This document shows, in pieces, positions 33,180-42,255 of a stretch of 42,567 nt of DNA. The number at the start of each line of letters is the position of its first letter. The first letter of the stretch is position 1. The translations under genes and the position numbers were made by a program. The notes under the pieces are model-generated. The model was given only the letters and a program-made list of their open reading frames with translations, was not told the origin of the DNA and searched no databases. This stretch comes from Methanocorpusculum sp. UBA424 (lineage in GTDB: Archaea > Halobacteriota > Methanomicrobia > Methanomicrobiales > Methanocorpusculaceae). The stretch spans positions 56,789-99,355 of the forward strand of contig DAHC01000006.1 in assembly GCA_002498375.1 (NCBI GenBank), given 5' to 3'.

Positions 33180-33776
33180 ATGTCTTCCTTAGAAGAGCTC
33201 ATGGCAAAAGCAAAAGACCTTCACGCCGAAGGCCACTCATCCGGCCAGATCGCTGATGAACTCAGCCTCTCGGTCGATACGGTCACCTGGCTTCTGACAC
33301 AGGGAAAAGCCGGGATCGCGGCACCGAAAGATGTACATATCGACTGGACGAACGTCAGTTCCAACACCACACTCCTCGGCGGAATATCATCCATGATGCT
33401 GGCCCATTTTGAGGCAGCAAACGAAGAGGAGGAAGGGATCGACACCGTTATCGGCATATCCGTATCCGGCGTACCTCTCGCAACGATGATCGCCGCAGAG
33501 GACGGACTCAATCTCGCCATATATCATCCCTCAAAACACAATCCGGAAGGTAAAATCGGATCGATATCCGGAAACTTCAGCAAGGTCTCCCAAAAACGGT
33601 GTTTAATTGTGGATGACTGCATCACAACCGGCAACACTCTTACAGAGATAGTGAATTACCTGCGCCGCCACAAAGCCACACCGGTCGGCATCTGTGTAAT
33701 CTTTGATAAGCGCGGTGTCAAGGAAATAGAGGGCGTTCCGGTCTACTCGCTCTTTGCAATTAAACGTATCGACTGA
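33180..33776 (+). CDS. gfcR: PRTase-like transcriptional regulator GfcR
   Basis: About 198 residues. An N-terminal HTH (AKDLHAEGHSSGQIADELSL, about 8-27, then SVDTVTWLL) is fused to a phosphoribosyltransferase domain with the PRPP loop CLIVDDCITTGNTLTE. Haloarchaeal GfcR regulates sugar catabolic genes and is no longer an orotate PRTase; the domain layout here is the same. The open frame runs further upstream to 33009. I start at ATG 33180 because it begins the family's N-terminus and a TATA box GCATATATGC lies about 27 nt before it, which fits a leaderless mRNA. Confidence 0.88.
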   Translation: MSSLEELMAKAKDLHAEGHSSGQIADELSLSVDTVTWLLTQGKAGIAAPKDVHIDWTNVSSNTTLLGGISSMMLAHFEAANEEEEGIDTVIGISVSGVPLATMIAAEDGLNLAIYHPSKHNPEGKIGSISGNFSKVSQKRCLIVDDCITTGNTLTEIVNYLRRHKATPVGICVIFDKRGVKEIEGVPVYSLFAIKRID

Positions 33777-33800
33777 ACAGTCAATAACCAATACAACATA

Positions 33801-33808
33801 TTTATATA
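33801..33808 (+). promoter_or_regulatory. TATA box of the thermosome gene
   Basis: TTTATATA lies about 52 nt before the ATG. GGAG at 33843-33846 is ten bases from the start codon, so this gene is led by a short untranslated region with a ribosome binding site. Confidence 0.65.
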
Positions 33809-33856
33809 GAAGTCCAATCCACTTTTTTAACATATTAGTACAGGAGAATAACGATT

Positions 33857-35443
33857 ATGGCAAACAACTCAGGTCAGCAGGTCGTCATTTTACGTAATAA
33901 CGTAGAACGCGTTCCGGGACAGGAAGCACTTCGCTCCAATATCATGGCAGCAAAGGTCCTTGGCAACACAGTGAGAACAACGCTTGGTCCACGCGGTATG
34001 GATAAGATGATGGTTACTCAGGGTAGTGATGATATCGTCATCACCAACGACGGAGCGACAATCCTTCACCAGATCCATGTTGAGCACCCGGGCGCAAAAC
34101 TTGTTGTCGAGGTTGCTGAAACCCAGGACAATGAATGCGGTGACGGCACTACGACTGCAGTCGTCTTGGTCGGTTCGTTTATGGAGCAGGCAGAACATCT
34201 GATCGACAGCGGTGTCCACCCGTCTGTGATCGCAAAGGGATACAACCTTGGTATGCTCAAGGCGCTTGAACTCCTCGAAAAACTTGCGATCGACGTCACG
34301 CCGAAAGATAAAAACATGCTGAAACTGATCGCCAAAACCGCGATGACCGGAAAATCCATCGAAAGCATCATGGATCAGGCATGCGATGTTGTTGTCGAGG
34401 CAGTTTCCGGGGTTGCAGAAACCTCCGGGAAAAAGACGCTGGTCAACGAAGACGATATCCTTGTCAAGACAAAACGCAGCGACACAATGAGTGCTGAACT
34501 CATCAAAGGTGTCCTGATCGATAAAACCAGACTTGACTCGCTGATGCCGAAAAAGATCAAAGGCGTCAAAGCAGCATTCATTGCCGGCCCGCTCGAGATC
34601 ACCAAGACCCAGACCAAATCCAAGATCAAGATCACCTCAGCAGAACAGCTCTCGGAATTCTCCTCTGCAGAACGTGCGACCCTCAAAGCAATGGCCGACA
34701 AATTCGCCGCAAACGGCGTAAATGTCGTTCTGTGCCAGAAAGGCATCGCCGACCCGGTACAGTATTACCTTGGCGAACACGGTATCTATGCACTTGAATT
34801 CGTCCCGGAAAAAGACCTGAAATACGCGGCAAAAGCACTCGGCGGCCAGGTCATCAATAAACCTGAAGACCTCTCACCCGAAGTAATTGGAACTGCAGGC
34901 AAACTCGAGATGCTCGATGATCTCGAGATGACGAAACTCTCCGAGTGTAAAAACCCCAAGGCAGTCACCATTCTTCTCCGCGGCTCCTCCCAGCACCTTG
35001 TCGATGAACTCGAACGTGCGATCGAGGATGCAAAACGTGTCGTTCAGGATGTCATCGAAGATGGTTCCTACACAATCGGCGGCGGCTCCGTTGAAACCGA
35101 ACTGTCCCTCAGACTCAGGGAATACGCAGCAACCGAAGGCGGTCGTGTCCAGCTCGCCATCGAAGGCTACGCAAAGGCATTCGAGATCATCCCAAAAACC
35201 CTGGCTGAGAACTCCGGATTCGACACCGTTGACAAAGTCATCGATCTTCGTCAGGCACACGCAATGGGCCAGAAGTATGCAGGTCTCGATGTGTTTACCG
35301 GCACCGTCGTCAACATGAAGGAACTGGGCGTTGTTGAACCGAAGAGAGTCAAACGCCAGGCAATTCAGAGTGCCTCCGAGACTGCCATGCTTCTCATCCG
35401 CGTTGATGACATGATGATCTCCAAAGGCGCCGGCCAGATGTAA
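33857..35443 (+). CDS. ths: Thermosome subunit (group II chaperonin)
   Basis: A 528-residue CCT/TCP-1-type chaperonin that folds proteins in an ATP-driven double ring. Group II marks include TLGPRGMDKMM, NDGATILHQI, the ATPase loop ECGDGTTTAVVL and the late GGGSVETELSLRLREYA. The length is normal. The C-terminus ends in GAGQM without the long Gly/Met tail of many thermosomes. Strong promoter and ribosome site precede it. Paralogues elsewhere cannot be judged from here. Confidence 0.97.
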   Translation: MANNSGQQVVILRNNVERVPGQEALRSNIMAAKVLGNTVRTTLGPRGMDKMMVTQGSDDIVITNDGATILHQIHVEHPGAKLVVEVAETQDNECGDGTTTAVVLVGSFMEQAEHLIDSGVHPSVIAKGYNLGMLKALELLEKLAIDVTPKDKNMLKLIAKTAMTGKSIESIMDQACDVVVEAVSGVAETSGKKTLVNEDDILVKTKRSDTMSAELIKGVLIDKTRLDSLMPKKIKGVKAAFIAGPLEITKTQTKSKIKITSAEQLSEFSSAERATLKAMADKFAANGVNVVLCQKGIADPVQYYLGEHGIYALEFVPEKDLKYAAKALGGQVINKPEDLSPEVIGTAGKLEMLDDLEMTKLSECKNPKAVTILLRGSSQHLVDELERAIEDAKRVVQDVIEDGSYTIGGGSVETELSLRLREYAATEGGRVQLAIEGYAKAFEIIPKTLAENSGFDTVDKVIDLRQAHAMGQKYAGLDVFTGTVVNMKELGVVEPKRVKRQAIQSASETAMLLIRVDDMMISKGAGQM

Positions 35444-35527
35444 ATCCGGCAACCAATCCCATATATTTTTTACATTCAAACACGTATGCTTACTACGCGC
35501 ATACCATAACGTATCGTATAGATGCCT

Positions 35528-35611
35528 GCCGAGGTAGTCTAGTCCGGAAGGGCGGTGGCCTCGAAAGCCACTGGTGGCGACACCTCGGGAGTTCAAATCT
35601 CCCCCTCGGCG
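35528..35611 (+). tRNA. tRNA-Ser (anticodon CGA)
   Basis: An 84-nt class II tRNA. Acceptor GCCGAGG/CCTCGGC is perfect. The anticodon stem is GTGGC/GCCAC with loop CTCGAAA, the long variable arm is typical of serine, and the T arm is GGGAG-TTCAAAT-CTCCC. The discriminator is G and CCA is not encoded. Confidence 0.95.
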
Positions 35612-35745
35612 TCCTTTATTTTCTATTTTGATCTGAAATCCAAGCTCTTTTACTTAATGTGAGATGCGGAACGGATACATATCCGGCGTGTTTAAATCTG
35701 AACGTATTTCGGGTTTTTCAAAATATTCTTTGGAAATTGAACCAA

Positions 35746-35760
35746 AAAATATATAAATAT
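35746..35760 (+). promoter_or_regulatory. TATA box of the small 86-residue gene
   Basis: AAAATATATAAATAT is a strong archaeal TATA element about 68 nt before the ATG at 35821. The ribosome site AGAAGGT directly precedes the start. Together they show that this small gene is real and expressed. Confidence 0.6.
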
Positions 35761-35820
35761 TCGATCCGAATTTTCAATTATAATACATTTAATGATGTAA
35801 ACCAATAGAAGAAGGTAGAA

Positions 35821-36081
35821 ATGGACTCATACGCGATTCAAAAAAACAGCGAAAAAAGCTTTACTGTCATCATCACGAGTCCGCATAGCCTTGCATGGAG
35901 ACCCCTTGATTCAGAAGGGATCAATATCGTCGGAAATGACAGTACCGTTGATGAGAACGGAAGAAACTACATCTGGACCGTTGAAGTGGATAAACCCGGG
36001 ACTTATGAGTTCAGGATCCTGCATCAGAGCGGCGACGGCGTGTATAAAAAACTCGTCATCCCCCTGATCTCAGCCACTTAA
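35821..36081 (+). CDS. Small beta-rich protein, possibly chagasin/I42-like
   Basis: An 86-residue cytoplasmic protein with no signal peptide. The alternating pattern SFTVIITSPHSLAWRPLD, IWTVEVDKPGTYEFRILHQ and GVYKKLVIPLI suggests an Ig-like beta sandwich. It loosely recalls protease inhibitors of the chagasin (I42) type, but their NPTTGY and RPW motifs are not present in standard form, so the match is weak. A poly-T run follows the stop. Confidence 0.45.
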   Translation: MDSYAIQKNSEKSFTVIITSPHSLAWRPLDSEGINIVGNDSTVDENGRNYIWTVEVDKPGTYEFRILHQSGDGVYKKLVIPLISAT

Positions 36082-36182
36082 CCTTTTTTTACCGCATTGC
36101 TGCCGGGCAGAACGAAGATGCGGCCATACTGTATGTTGCGAACGCGAACCATTAAAGTATTCCTTCAGCCATACAGATAGGT

Positions 36183-36617
36183 ATGTCTGTCGCAGAATCC
36201 GGGGATACGCTGCAGGTCCACTTTATCAGCAAACGTCCGGACGGAGAGATATTCGAAGATACCCGTACAGGTGAACCTGTCACCTTCACACTGGGAAAAA
36301 AACAGATCAACCCCGCCTTTGAAGAAGCATTGATTGGAAAAAGTGAGGGCGAAACAGCGACTATCGTGCTGCCTCCGGAAAAAGCCTACGGCAAATACCT
36401 CAAACGCCTCGTCATCCCGATAAAACGAAAAAAACTCCGGCTTGACCACGAACCAAGACCTGGAGATATCATCACCGTCGAAGTCTTCGACAGGTTATGC
36501 AAAGTCACGGTCGCTGATGTCACTGATACAAAGATCATCGTGGATGCAAATCATCCTCTTGCCGGGGAAACTATGACATATGAAATCACCGTAGTCGCGA
36601 TCGTCAAACATGACTGA
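36183..36617 (+). CDS. FKBP-type peptidyl-prolyl isomerase, SlyD-like
   Basis: A 144-residue SlyD-like isomerase/chaperone. The FKBP part has GDTLQVHFISKRPDGEIFED, TFTLGKKQINPAFEEALIGK and PPEKAYGK, and the inserted chaperone flap follows. The ending VDANHPLAGETMTYEITV is a SlyD hallmark. The His-rich metal tail of E. coli SlyD is absent, as in archaea. The last 8 bases overlap the start of the methyltransferase gene. Confidence 0.92.
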   Translation: MSVAESGDTLQVHFISKRPDGEIFEDTRTGEPVTFTLGKKQINPAFEEALIGKSEGETATIVLPPEKAYGKYLKRLVIPIKRKKLRLDHEPRPGDIITVEVFDRLCKVTVADVTDTKIIVDANHPLAGETMTYEITVVAIVKHD

Positions 36618-37416
36618 ACTCAACATGATCTACGACACAGACTGTGTCGACGGCATGGCCGGATTGCCGGCCGGGAGTGTTGATGTGATTGTCACCTCGC
36701 CCCCGTACAACATCGGGAAAGCTTACACGACATATGATGATACGATCCCGCGAAATACCTATCTGAAGTGGATGAGAACGGTTGCAGCGGAGTCGTTGCG
36801 TGTCCTCTCAGATCAGGGATCTTTCTATCTAAATGTCGGCGGAAGCCTGAAGGACCCATGGATACCTATTGACGTGGCTCAGACGTTTAGAGAGCAGGGA
36901 TTCGTGCTCCAGAATATGATCCACTGGATAAAATCCATCGCGCTCCCTGAAGAGGGGGTAGCGGCCGGGCATTACAAACCAATAAACAGTAAACGCTATC
37001 ATAACGATTGTCATGAATTCATCTTTCACTTCACGAAAAAAGGCGCTGTTGAAATCGACCGACTGGCAAACGGCGTTCCGTATCAGGATAAAAGCAATGT
37101 GAACCGCTGGGGAGGAGAGAAGCGGGATATCAGGGACAGAGGAAACACATGGTTCATCCCCTATGAGACCATCAGGGAAAGCAGGCCGCATCCGGCGACA
37201 TTTCCGGTCCAGCTGCCCATGATGTGCATCAAAGATCACGGGTTGGAAAACTGCCGGCTGGTGATGGATCCGTTCATGGGGATAGGCAATACTGCGGTCG
37301 CGGCGATCCGTCTCGGGATCCCGTTCATCGGTTTTGAGATCGATGAATGCTACAGAAAAATTGCCAACGAAAGAATATCAACAGAGCTGCGCGGGCAGGA
37401 CAAAAAATCGGGATGA
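36610..37416 (+). CDS. Orphan beta-class DNA methyltransferase (N4-C or N6-A)
   Basis: A 268-residue site-specific DNA methyltransferase. The catalytic motif TSPPYN (29-34) comes first and the SAM-binding DPFMGIGNTAVAAIRLG comes near the C-terminus, with the recognition region between, the beta-class order. SPPY fits N4-cytosine or N6-adenine methylation. It is the only restriction-modification-like gene here: no endonuclease is near, and it is coupled to slyD, so it may be a housekeeping (epigenetic) enzyme. The target sequence is unknown. Confidence 0.9.
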   Translation: MTELNMIYDTDCVDGMAGLPAGSVDVIVTSPPYNIGKAYTTYDDTIPRNTYLKWMRTVAAESLRVLSDQGSFYLNVGGSLKDPWIPIDVAQTFREQGFVLQNMIHWIKSIALPEEGVAAGHYKPINSKRYHNDCHEFIFHFTKKGAVEIDRLANGVPYQDKSNVNRWGGEKRDIRDRGNTWFIPYETIRESRPHPATFPVQLPMMCIKDHGLENCRLVMDPFMGIGNTAVAAIRLGIPFIGFEIDECYRKIANERISTELRGQDKKSG

Positions 37417-37449
37417 TATAATCTGAGAAGGCATCCCCCCATCAACACC

Positions 37450-38049
37450 TCACGATTTATGGGAGGGGGAGAACACACCCGGGGCACACTCTGCAAAATA
37501 TGGGGTTGCTTGGGGCTGCATATTGCCGTATGCAGCCGATTCATCTGTTTGGGTAATTTGCCGGATCCTCTCGACTCCTCCGACATCTTCGATTACCCGT
37601 ACAGTTTCCAAGGGAACGTATGACCTCCAGTCACCCCCTGCCCTTACGGCAGAACACCATTCTTCACTTGAAAGCACTTTGTGAGGACAAAGTCCCGACG
37701 GACATACGACATGTCGGCCTGCTTCCAGAAACAGCTGAGAGATCAGCGGATTGGAGGTATAAATCTGAGTTACCGGAGGACACATCGATATCACATGCGA
37801 AACCCATAATGAATTCCGCTTAACATCCTCAAGCGGGATGGTGTATATCGGTATATCAAGATTTGTCAGGTCTCTCGCGATCATTAAAATCCGCTCTCCT
37901 GCCGTAAACGGATGACGAACGGTATGACTCATCTGGGCACTGCCGATTCCTATGACCAGCTCATCAACCTCCTCTGCGATTTTTTGAATGAAAGCTTTAT
38001 GCCCGTTATGATACGGCTGAAACCTCCCCACATAAAGTCCGCGTATCAT
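37450..38049 (-). CDS. nadM: Nicotinamide-nucleotide adenylyltransferase
   Basis: A 199-residue archaeal NadM that joins NMN and ATP to NAD. GRFQPYHNGH (8-17) is the nucleotidyltransferase loop and HPFTAGERILMI follows. The usual ISTRT-type second motif is not obvious. The last 30 residues extend beyond the family's normal end. Overlaps nadX by ATGA; the two genes cover opposite ends of NAD synthesis. Confidence 0.9.
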   Translation of the reverse strand: MIRGLYVGRFQPYHNGHKAFIQKIAEEVDELVIGIGSAQMSHTVRHPFTAGERILMIARDLTNLDIPIYTIPLEDVKRNSLWVSHVISMCPPVTQIYTSNPLISQLFLEAGRHVVCPSGLCPHKVLSSEEWCSAVRAGGDWRSYVPLETVRVIEDVGGVERIRQITQTDESAAYGNMQPQATPYFAECAPGVFSPSHKS

Positions 38050-38825
38050 GCACCGATTACCAGAGGACTCTCCAGACTTTCCAGAAGACTCAACACGGAC
38101 AGTGCAGCAAGATAGCTGGTTGCCGGATTCTCCGGAGCCGGAAGATTGCGTATTCGAATATATGCATCGCCGAATTCTCCCTCGAAAAAAATCTCATGCA
38201 TATTCTGTTCCGCTTTCGGATCAACCCAAAGCTCGACATCGGCCTCTCTTCCGCATGCAAGCGAGAGAGAGATGGCAACATTCGTATTTTTCGGATATAA
38301 TGCTACACAGTCACGGGCTTTTCCGGAGAAAAGACATTGGGAGATGGGTGCATCGGAATGCAACGAACGGGGCGGTTTTGTCGTTTTCAAAAAAAGCTTA
38401 TCAACCCGGGATATTTTCCCGACACGGACATTATCCAGACCCATAATGGCTCCAGATGGAATATGGATCCTGCGATGAAGGTGTTTTGCGGTAGCCAGCA
38501 GCTCTTCTCGAAACGCGTCATCTGCAAGAGCTCCTACGCTGAGAAGAATGAGATCACGGCCGGCAAACAAAACTTTCTCTGCAAGGTCTTTTACGGCATC
38601 GATCGAAGCAACTTCCACAACGATATCAAGCGGCTCCTGCAGAAAAACGTCAATATCTGAAAACGGTTTCGCCCCGTATTTGTCAGAAAACGCAGCAACA
38701 CGCTCGGGAATAGAATCATAGGCGGCAACGATTTCGAATGAGGTTTGCCGCTCGGCTAAAATTGATCCGACATTGCCGCAGCCGATAACCCCAACTTTCA
38801 TTGGACTTGAGTATATAGGAGTCAT
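38046..38825 (-). CDS. nadX: L-aspartate dehydrogenase
   Basis: A 259-residue enzyme that oxidises aspartate to iminoaspartate with NAD(P), the first step to quinolinate. It has GVIGCGNVGSILAE (12-25, nucleotide-binding), VVEVAS, HIPSGAIMGLDN and, in the C-terminal half, PKNTNVAISLSLACG. I keep the first ATG (38825) because GGTGAT lies five bases ahead; an in-frame ATG at 38801 would start exactly at the fold. A TATA-like TTTATAATT is further upstream. Confidence 0.92.
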   Translation of the reverse strand: MTPIYSSPMKVGVIGCGNVGSILAERQTSFEIVAAYDSIPERVAAFSDKYGAKPFSDIDVFLQEPLDIVVEVASIDAVKDLAEKVLFAGRDLILLSVGALADDAFREELLATAKHLHRRIHIPSGAIMGLDNVRVGKISRVDKLFLKTTKPPRSLHSDAPISQCLFSGKARDCVALYPKNTNVAISLSLACGREADVELWVDPKAEQNMHEIFFEGEFGDAYIRIRNLPAPENPATSYLAALSVLSLLESLESPLVIGA

Positions 38826-38957
38826 AATTTATCACCGATGAATTATAAAAGAAAAAAATGAGCAGATTTTTTTTGAATCGCTCATTTTAGCTCTTCCCTG
38901 ACGGAAAGAGAGGTTTTACCTAAGAGAAATTTGACAGACACATTCAGTCTTGAGATA

Positions 38958-39629
38958 TTATTTGAAGTAGACCCCTACGTCTTTAAGACCATTGTTCATT
39001 GCAAGGGTAATTACAAGCGGCGTAATACTTTCAATTACCCCTGATACTGCCAGTGGTCCCGCATCAAGCGGCTTGAGTTTCGAGACGCTGGAAACCAGGT
39101 CCATGACGACCTTCTTTGCTTCCTTGTCATCTCCGCACACACAAACGCTGTAGTCGAGCTCTTCGTCAAGTTCCATCCACTTCCCTGATGCAACATTGTT
39201 GAACCCTGTACAGAGTTTTGCCGACTCCGGCAGCATCTTCTTCACTGCAAGGGCTGCTGATCCTTCCGCCGGGCGATCCGGCAGGAAGTACTTTTCTTTC
39301 GGGAACCGAAGCATCGGGTTGATGAGTGAAACAACGATCTTGTTTTCAAACGCCTCCTTGCCGACTGCATCAATGGTCGACTCGATTTTGTCGAACGGGA
39401 CTGAAAGAATGATGATATCAGCATCACAAACACTTGCATTCGTCCCGCCATTGCAGACACCTCCGGTACAACAGCGGTCGTTAAGGCAGCAGGTAACTCC
39501 GTCTGCAGCAACGATCGCTTTTGACGGGTCACGGGATCCAATTGCTACATCGAATTTTCCACCGATACAAATTCGGCGTGCGAGACCTTCGCCGATGTTC
39601 CCAGTTCCTCCGATTATTCCAACTTTCAT
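38958..39629 (-). CDS. npdG: F420:NADP oxidoreductase (Fno)
   Basis: A 223-residue enzyme that moves hydride between F420H2 and NADP. GIIGGTGNIGEGLARR (4-19) binds NADP with GSRDPSKA after it, and the C-terminus PLDAGPLAVSGVIESITPLVITLAMNNG is the F420-side signature. It carries an unusual cysteine-rich section between residues 47 and 68 (Cys47, 48, 53, 54, 59, 68). The neighbour upstream is an NADP-type alcohol dehydrogenase, so the two would feed electrons from alcohol into F420. AGGA precedes the ATG. Confidence 0.92.
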   Translation of the reverse strand: MKVGIIGGTGNIGEGLARRICIGGKFDVAIGSRDPSKAIVAADGVTCCLNDRCCTGGVCNGGTNASVCDADIIILSVPFDKIESTIDAVGKEAFENKIVVSLINPMLRFPKEKYFLPDRPAEGSAALAVKKMLPESAKLCTGFNNVASGKWMELDEELDYSVCVCGDDKEAKKVVMDLVSSVSKLKPLDAGPLAVSGVIESITPLVITLAMNNGLKDVGVYFK

Positions 39630-39714
39630 GATATCATTTCCTGATCTAAGGGTGTTTTAATGAGGATAGTTACTAAAAAAATTTGAATTTTATTGGGATT
39701 ATCACTCATTAAGA

Positions 39715-40788
39715 TTACTCTTTGATGGTGACAACCGGTTTAATAAGATCGCTTGGTTTGTCCTTCATCAGGAGAAGTGCTTCTTCGATCTTGTCAAAGC
39801 CCTTGAATCTGTGGGTAAGTAATGGCGAGAGGTCAAGTTTGCCAACTTCAACGAGGCTGGCGAGCTTCTCCATCCGCAGCCTGCCTCCAGGCATCAATCC
39901 ACAGTGAATGAACTTGTGGCTCATACCACACCCCCACTCAACACGAGGAATCGTGACGAACTCGCCTTTACCGAGGTAGTTTACATTGCCGATCTTTCCT
40001 CCAGGTTTGACCATCTTGATTGCTTCCTGCATGGTGTTGACATCTCCGCCTGCGATACAGACTTTATCCACACCTTTGCCGTCGGTCTTGTCCAGAACCT
40101 GTTCGACAATGTCACCGTTCTTATAGTTGATAATGTCGGTAGCACCATATCCCCGTGCTGCATCGGCGCAGTCTTTGCGGCTTCCTACCGCAAGGATGTG
40201 GGATGCTCCCATGTGATTTGCTCCGGCAACTGCCATCAGTCCGACCGGACCGATACCAATACAGCAAACGGTATCGCCAAGCTTCACATCGGCAAGTTCC
40301 GCTGCGTGGAAGCCGGTCGGCACCATGTCTGCGATCATGGATGCCTCTTCTACAGGAATGGAGTCTGGAAGAATAGCAAGATTCGCATCAGCTTCATTTA
40401 CATGGAAAAGTTCCCCGAAAACACCGTCTTTAAAGTTGGAAAACTTCCAGCCGGAAAGCATGCCTCCGGAGTGCTGGGCAAACCCGTCCTGTGCTTCAGT
40501 GGACAGCCAGTCAGGAGTAATTGCAGGAACAATTACACGGTCCCCTGGCTTGAAGTCTTTAACCATGGATCCAACTTCCACGACTTCTCCAACGGCCTCA
40601 TGACCGAGAATCAGGTCGTGGCGTTCTCCAAGAGCTCCTTCCCAGACTGTGTGAACATCTGAGCTGCACGGTGCAACTGCGAGCGGTGCAACGATTGCGT
40701 CAAGCGGTCCGCACTTTGGAGCTTCTTTCTCAATCCAGCCGATCTCTCCGATCCGCTTCATTGCAAGTCCTTTTATTGTTTTTTTCAT
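39715..40788 (-). CDS. adh: NADP-dependent secondary alcohol (2-propanol) dehydrogenase
   Basis: About 357 residues, very close to the Thermoanaerobacter brockii enzyme. GWIEKEAPKCGPLDAIV, VAPCSSDVHTVWEGA, GHEAVGEVVEVGS, VPAITPDWLSTEAQ and GGMLSGWKFSNFKDGVFGE follow each other in family order. The equivalents of the catalytic zinc ligands Cys37, His59 and Asp150 are present, and GIGPVGLMAVAGA with GSRKDC fits NADP binding. It would oxidise 2-propanol to acetone. I start at ATG 40788; an in-frame ATG lies at 40839, but the extra 17 residues do not fit the family. Fno follows 85 bases downstream. Confidence 0.94.
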   Translation of the reverse strand: MKKTIKGLAMKRIGEIGWIEKEAPKCGPLDAIVAPLAVAPCSSDVHTVWEGALGERHDLILGHEAVGEVVEVGSMVKDFKPGDRVIVPAITPDWLSTEAQDGFAQHSGGMLSGWKFSNFKDGVFGELFHVNEADANLAILPDSIPVEEASMIADMVPTGFHAAELADVKLGDTVCCIGIGPVGLMAVAGANHMGASHILAVGSRKDCADAARGYGATDIINYKNGDIVEQVLDKTDGKGVDKVCIAGGDVNTMQEAIKMVKPGGKIGNVNYLGKGEFVTIPRVEWGCGMSHKFIHCGLMPGGRLRMEKLASLVEVGKLDLSPLLTHRFKGFDKIEEALLLMKDKPSDLIKPVVTIKE

Positions 40789-41065
40789 TCGTGTCACATC
40801 CAATAGATATGTATGGTTCTGTCGATTGATGCCCTTCAACCACTACTGCCACATGTGATCAAACTGCCAACCAACAAACAACTCTTACGAAGTAGTTTAA
40901 TAAAAGAATGTTGTAACCGGGAAACCGGACACGAAAGTCACAACAACTTATTAGAAATATTAAAGATAAATTTGCAACTATTGGTATTATTAAGCCAAAA
41001 ATTCCAGACAACACACAGAATCTGAAAAATAAGTGTTTTTTGATTTGGAGAAAAGAGAGCTGAAG

Positions 41066-41353
41066 TTATGTCAGCTTTCTGAAAAGAGCTATATCCAGAG
41101 GTCCGGCAAATATCTGACCGGTTTTTTCCACAAAATGATTGAAATGCGGAGTTGCATTGTGAGAGTCGATTGCGGCCGAATCTTTCCAGCATTCAATAAA
41201 TGTGAACTTTTCCGGGAACGTTATGTCCTGGTAAAAATCATAAGATAGATTTCCTGCCTCTTTTCTGCTGGATTGAACCAATTCCAAAGCTAATTCCAGT
41301 AAATCATCAACAGAATCTTTTTTAGCGGTACATTTGGCGATAATTGTTATCAT
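41066..41353 (-). CDS. ABM-domain (antibiotic biosynthesis monooxygenase-like) small protein
   Basis: About 95 residues. MITIIAKCTAKKDSVDDLLE, LVQSSRKEAGNLSYDFYQDI, FTFIECWKDSAAIDSHNATP and HFNHFVEKTGQ follow the YgiN/ABM dimeric alpha-beta barrel. Relatives include quinol monooxygenases and heme- or stress-related enzymes; no cofactor is needed. Start at ATG 41353 with GGAG nine bases upstream; the open frame continues upstream without family match. Confidence 0.8.
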   Translation of the reverse strand: MITIIAKCTAKKDSVDDLLELALELVQSSRKEAGNLSYDFYQDITFPEKFTFIECWKDSAAIDSHNATPHFNHFVEKTGQIFAGPLDIALFRKLT

Positions 41354-41422
41354 GAGAAAATACTCCATTGCCCATTTGGCAACGGTTCTGTTTTTTGAGG
41401 ACCGAAATATAAATCTATTCAC

Positions 41423-42014
41423 GAGACCAGCAAAATGTGTTGTTCGGAAATCGAGGAGCAGATTTATTAAATTAGTTTAAAAAAGATAATGTTAGATTAT
41501 CGATATTTCTCCGTAGTGATAATGGTACTAAAAAAATCAACCCGAACGTATGGGGAAATATAGACAATATGAATGGAAGCATACTACGCAAATATCTCCT
41601 GCTCAAGATAGTGAGAATACGTGTTTTAAATCACCAGTAATGCTTCAAAATCATTTTTGCGGTCCATTTTCTTCCAGAAATACCGGAGTCGCCGGGATAC
41701 AATACATCCAAACCGACACGGTCTGTATTATAAGAAATCTCCTGCATGAACGCCGGAACCGATCGGCGCACACGGTCCCGAATGGATCATTTCTTTGATG
41801 AAAATCGAGACGACACTCAGGAAATCACTTGTGAGACCCAACTGCATGTTACGGAAACATCTCGAATTCAACCTGCGCGTCGAAAGAGCGTAGGGCCGGT
41901 GAATTATATAGAGTGAAGAAATCATTGTTTATCCGGCATCCCGATTTGGAAAAATATATCATTAGATCCTGAATTTGACAGTTGGCAAATATGCTCCCCC
42001 ACATCTCTTTCATT
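41423..42014. other. Gene-poor stretch before repeat copy C
   Basis: About 590 bases. Short frames exist on both strands (for example 41550-41798 and 41728-41925) but none has a family match, a ribosome site or convincing composition. From about 41690 to 41890 the base composition becomes more GC-rich, like coding DNA, so a decayed gene is possible. I call nothing here. Confidence 0.5.
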
Positions 42015-42126
42015 TTTTCTGATTAAGGGGGTGCAGGAGGTGACTGCGGGCTGCCACGTAGGGGCGGCCTCAGCGGAGCAAGGCTTTGCCTTGCGATCCG
42101 GCGCGGAGCGTCCCGCGGTGGAAATA
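42015..42126 (+). repeat. Structured dispersed repeat, copy C
   Basis: Same order as copy A: TTTTTCTGATT, GGGGGTGC, two hairpins, then GATCCGGCGCGGAGCGTCCC. Hairpin one is GGCTGCC/GGCGGCC (42049-42055/42063-42069, one G-T pair). Hairpin two is GCAAGGC/GCCTTGC with loop TTT (42078-42084/42088-42094), where the bases differ from copy A but pairing is kept. It lies about 130 bases from the transposase end. Confidence 0.8.
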
Positions 42127-42255
42127 TCGAGAATATCTATCAACCCATTTTTTAACGTGAATCATGATTTAAGGAAGATTGGCCACATCCCTACACCCTC
42201 ATCCCCCCCCAAAAAAAAGAAAAATACCCATTATTCCTTGACGTTTTTTTTTAAT

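Noticed and set aside
41550..41925. Short frames on both strands left of repeat copy C
   Set aside because: No conserved features; they overlap one another and lack ribosome sites.
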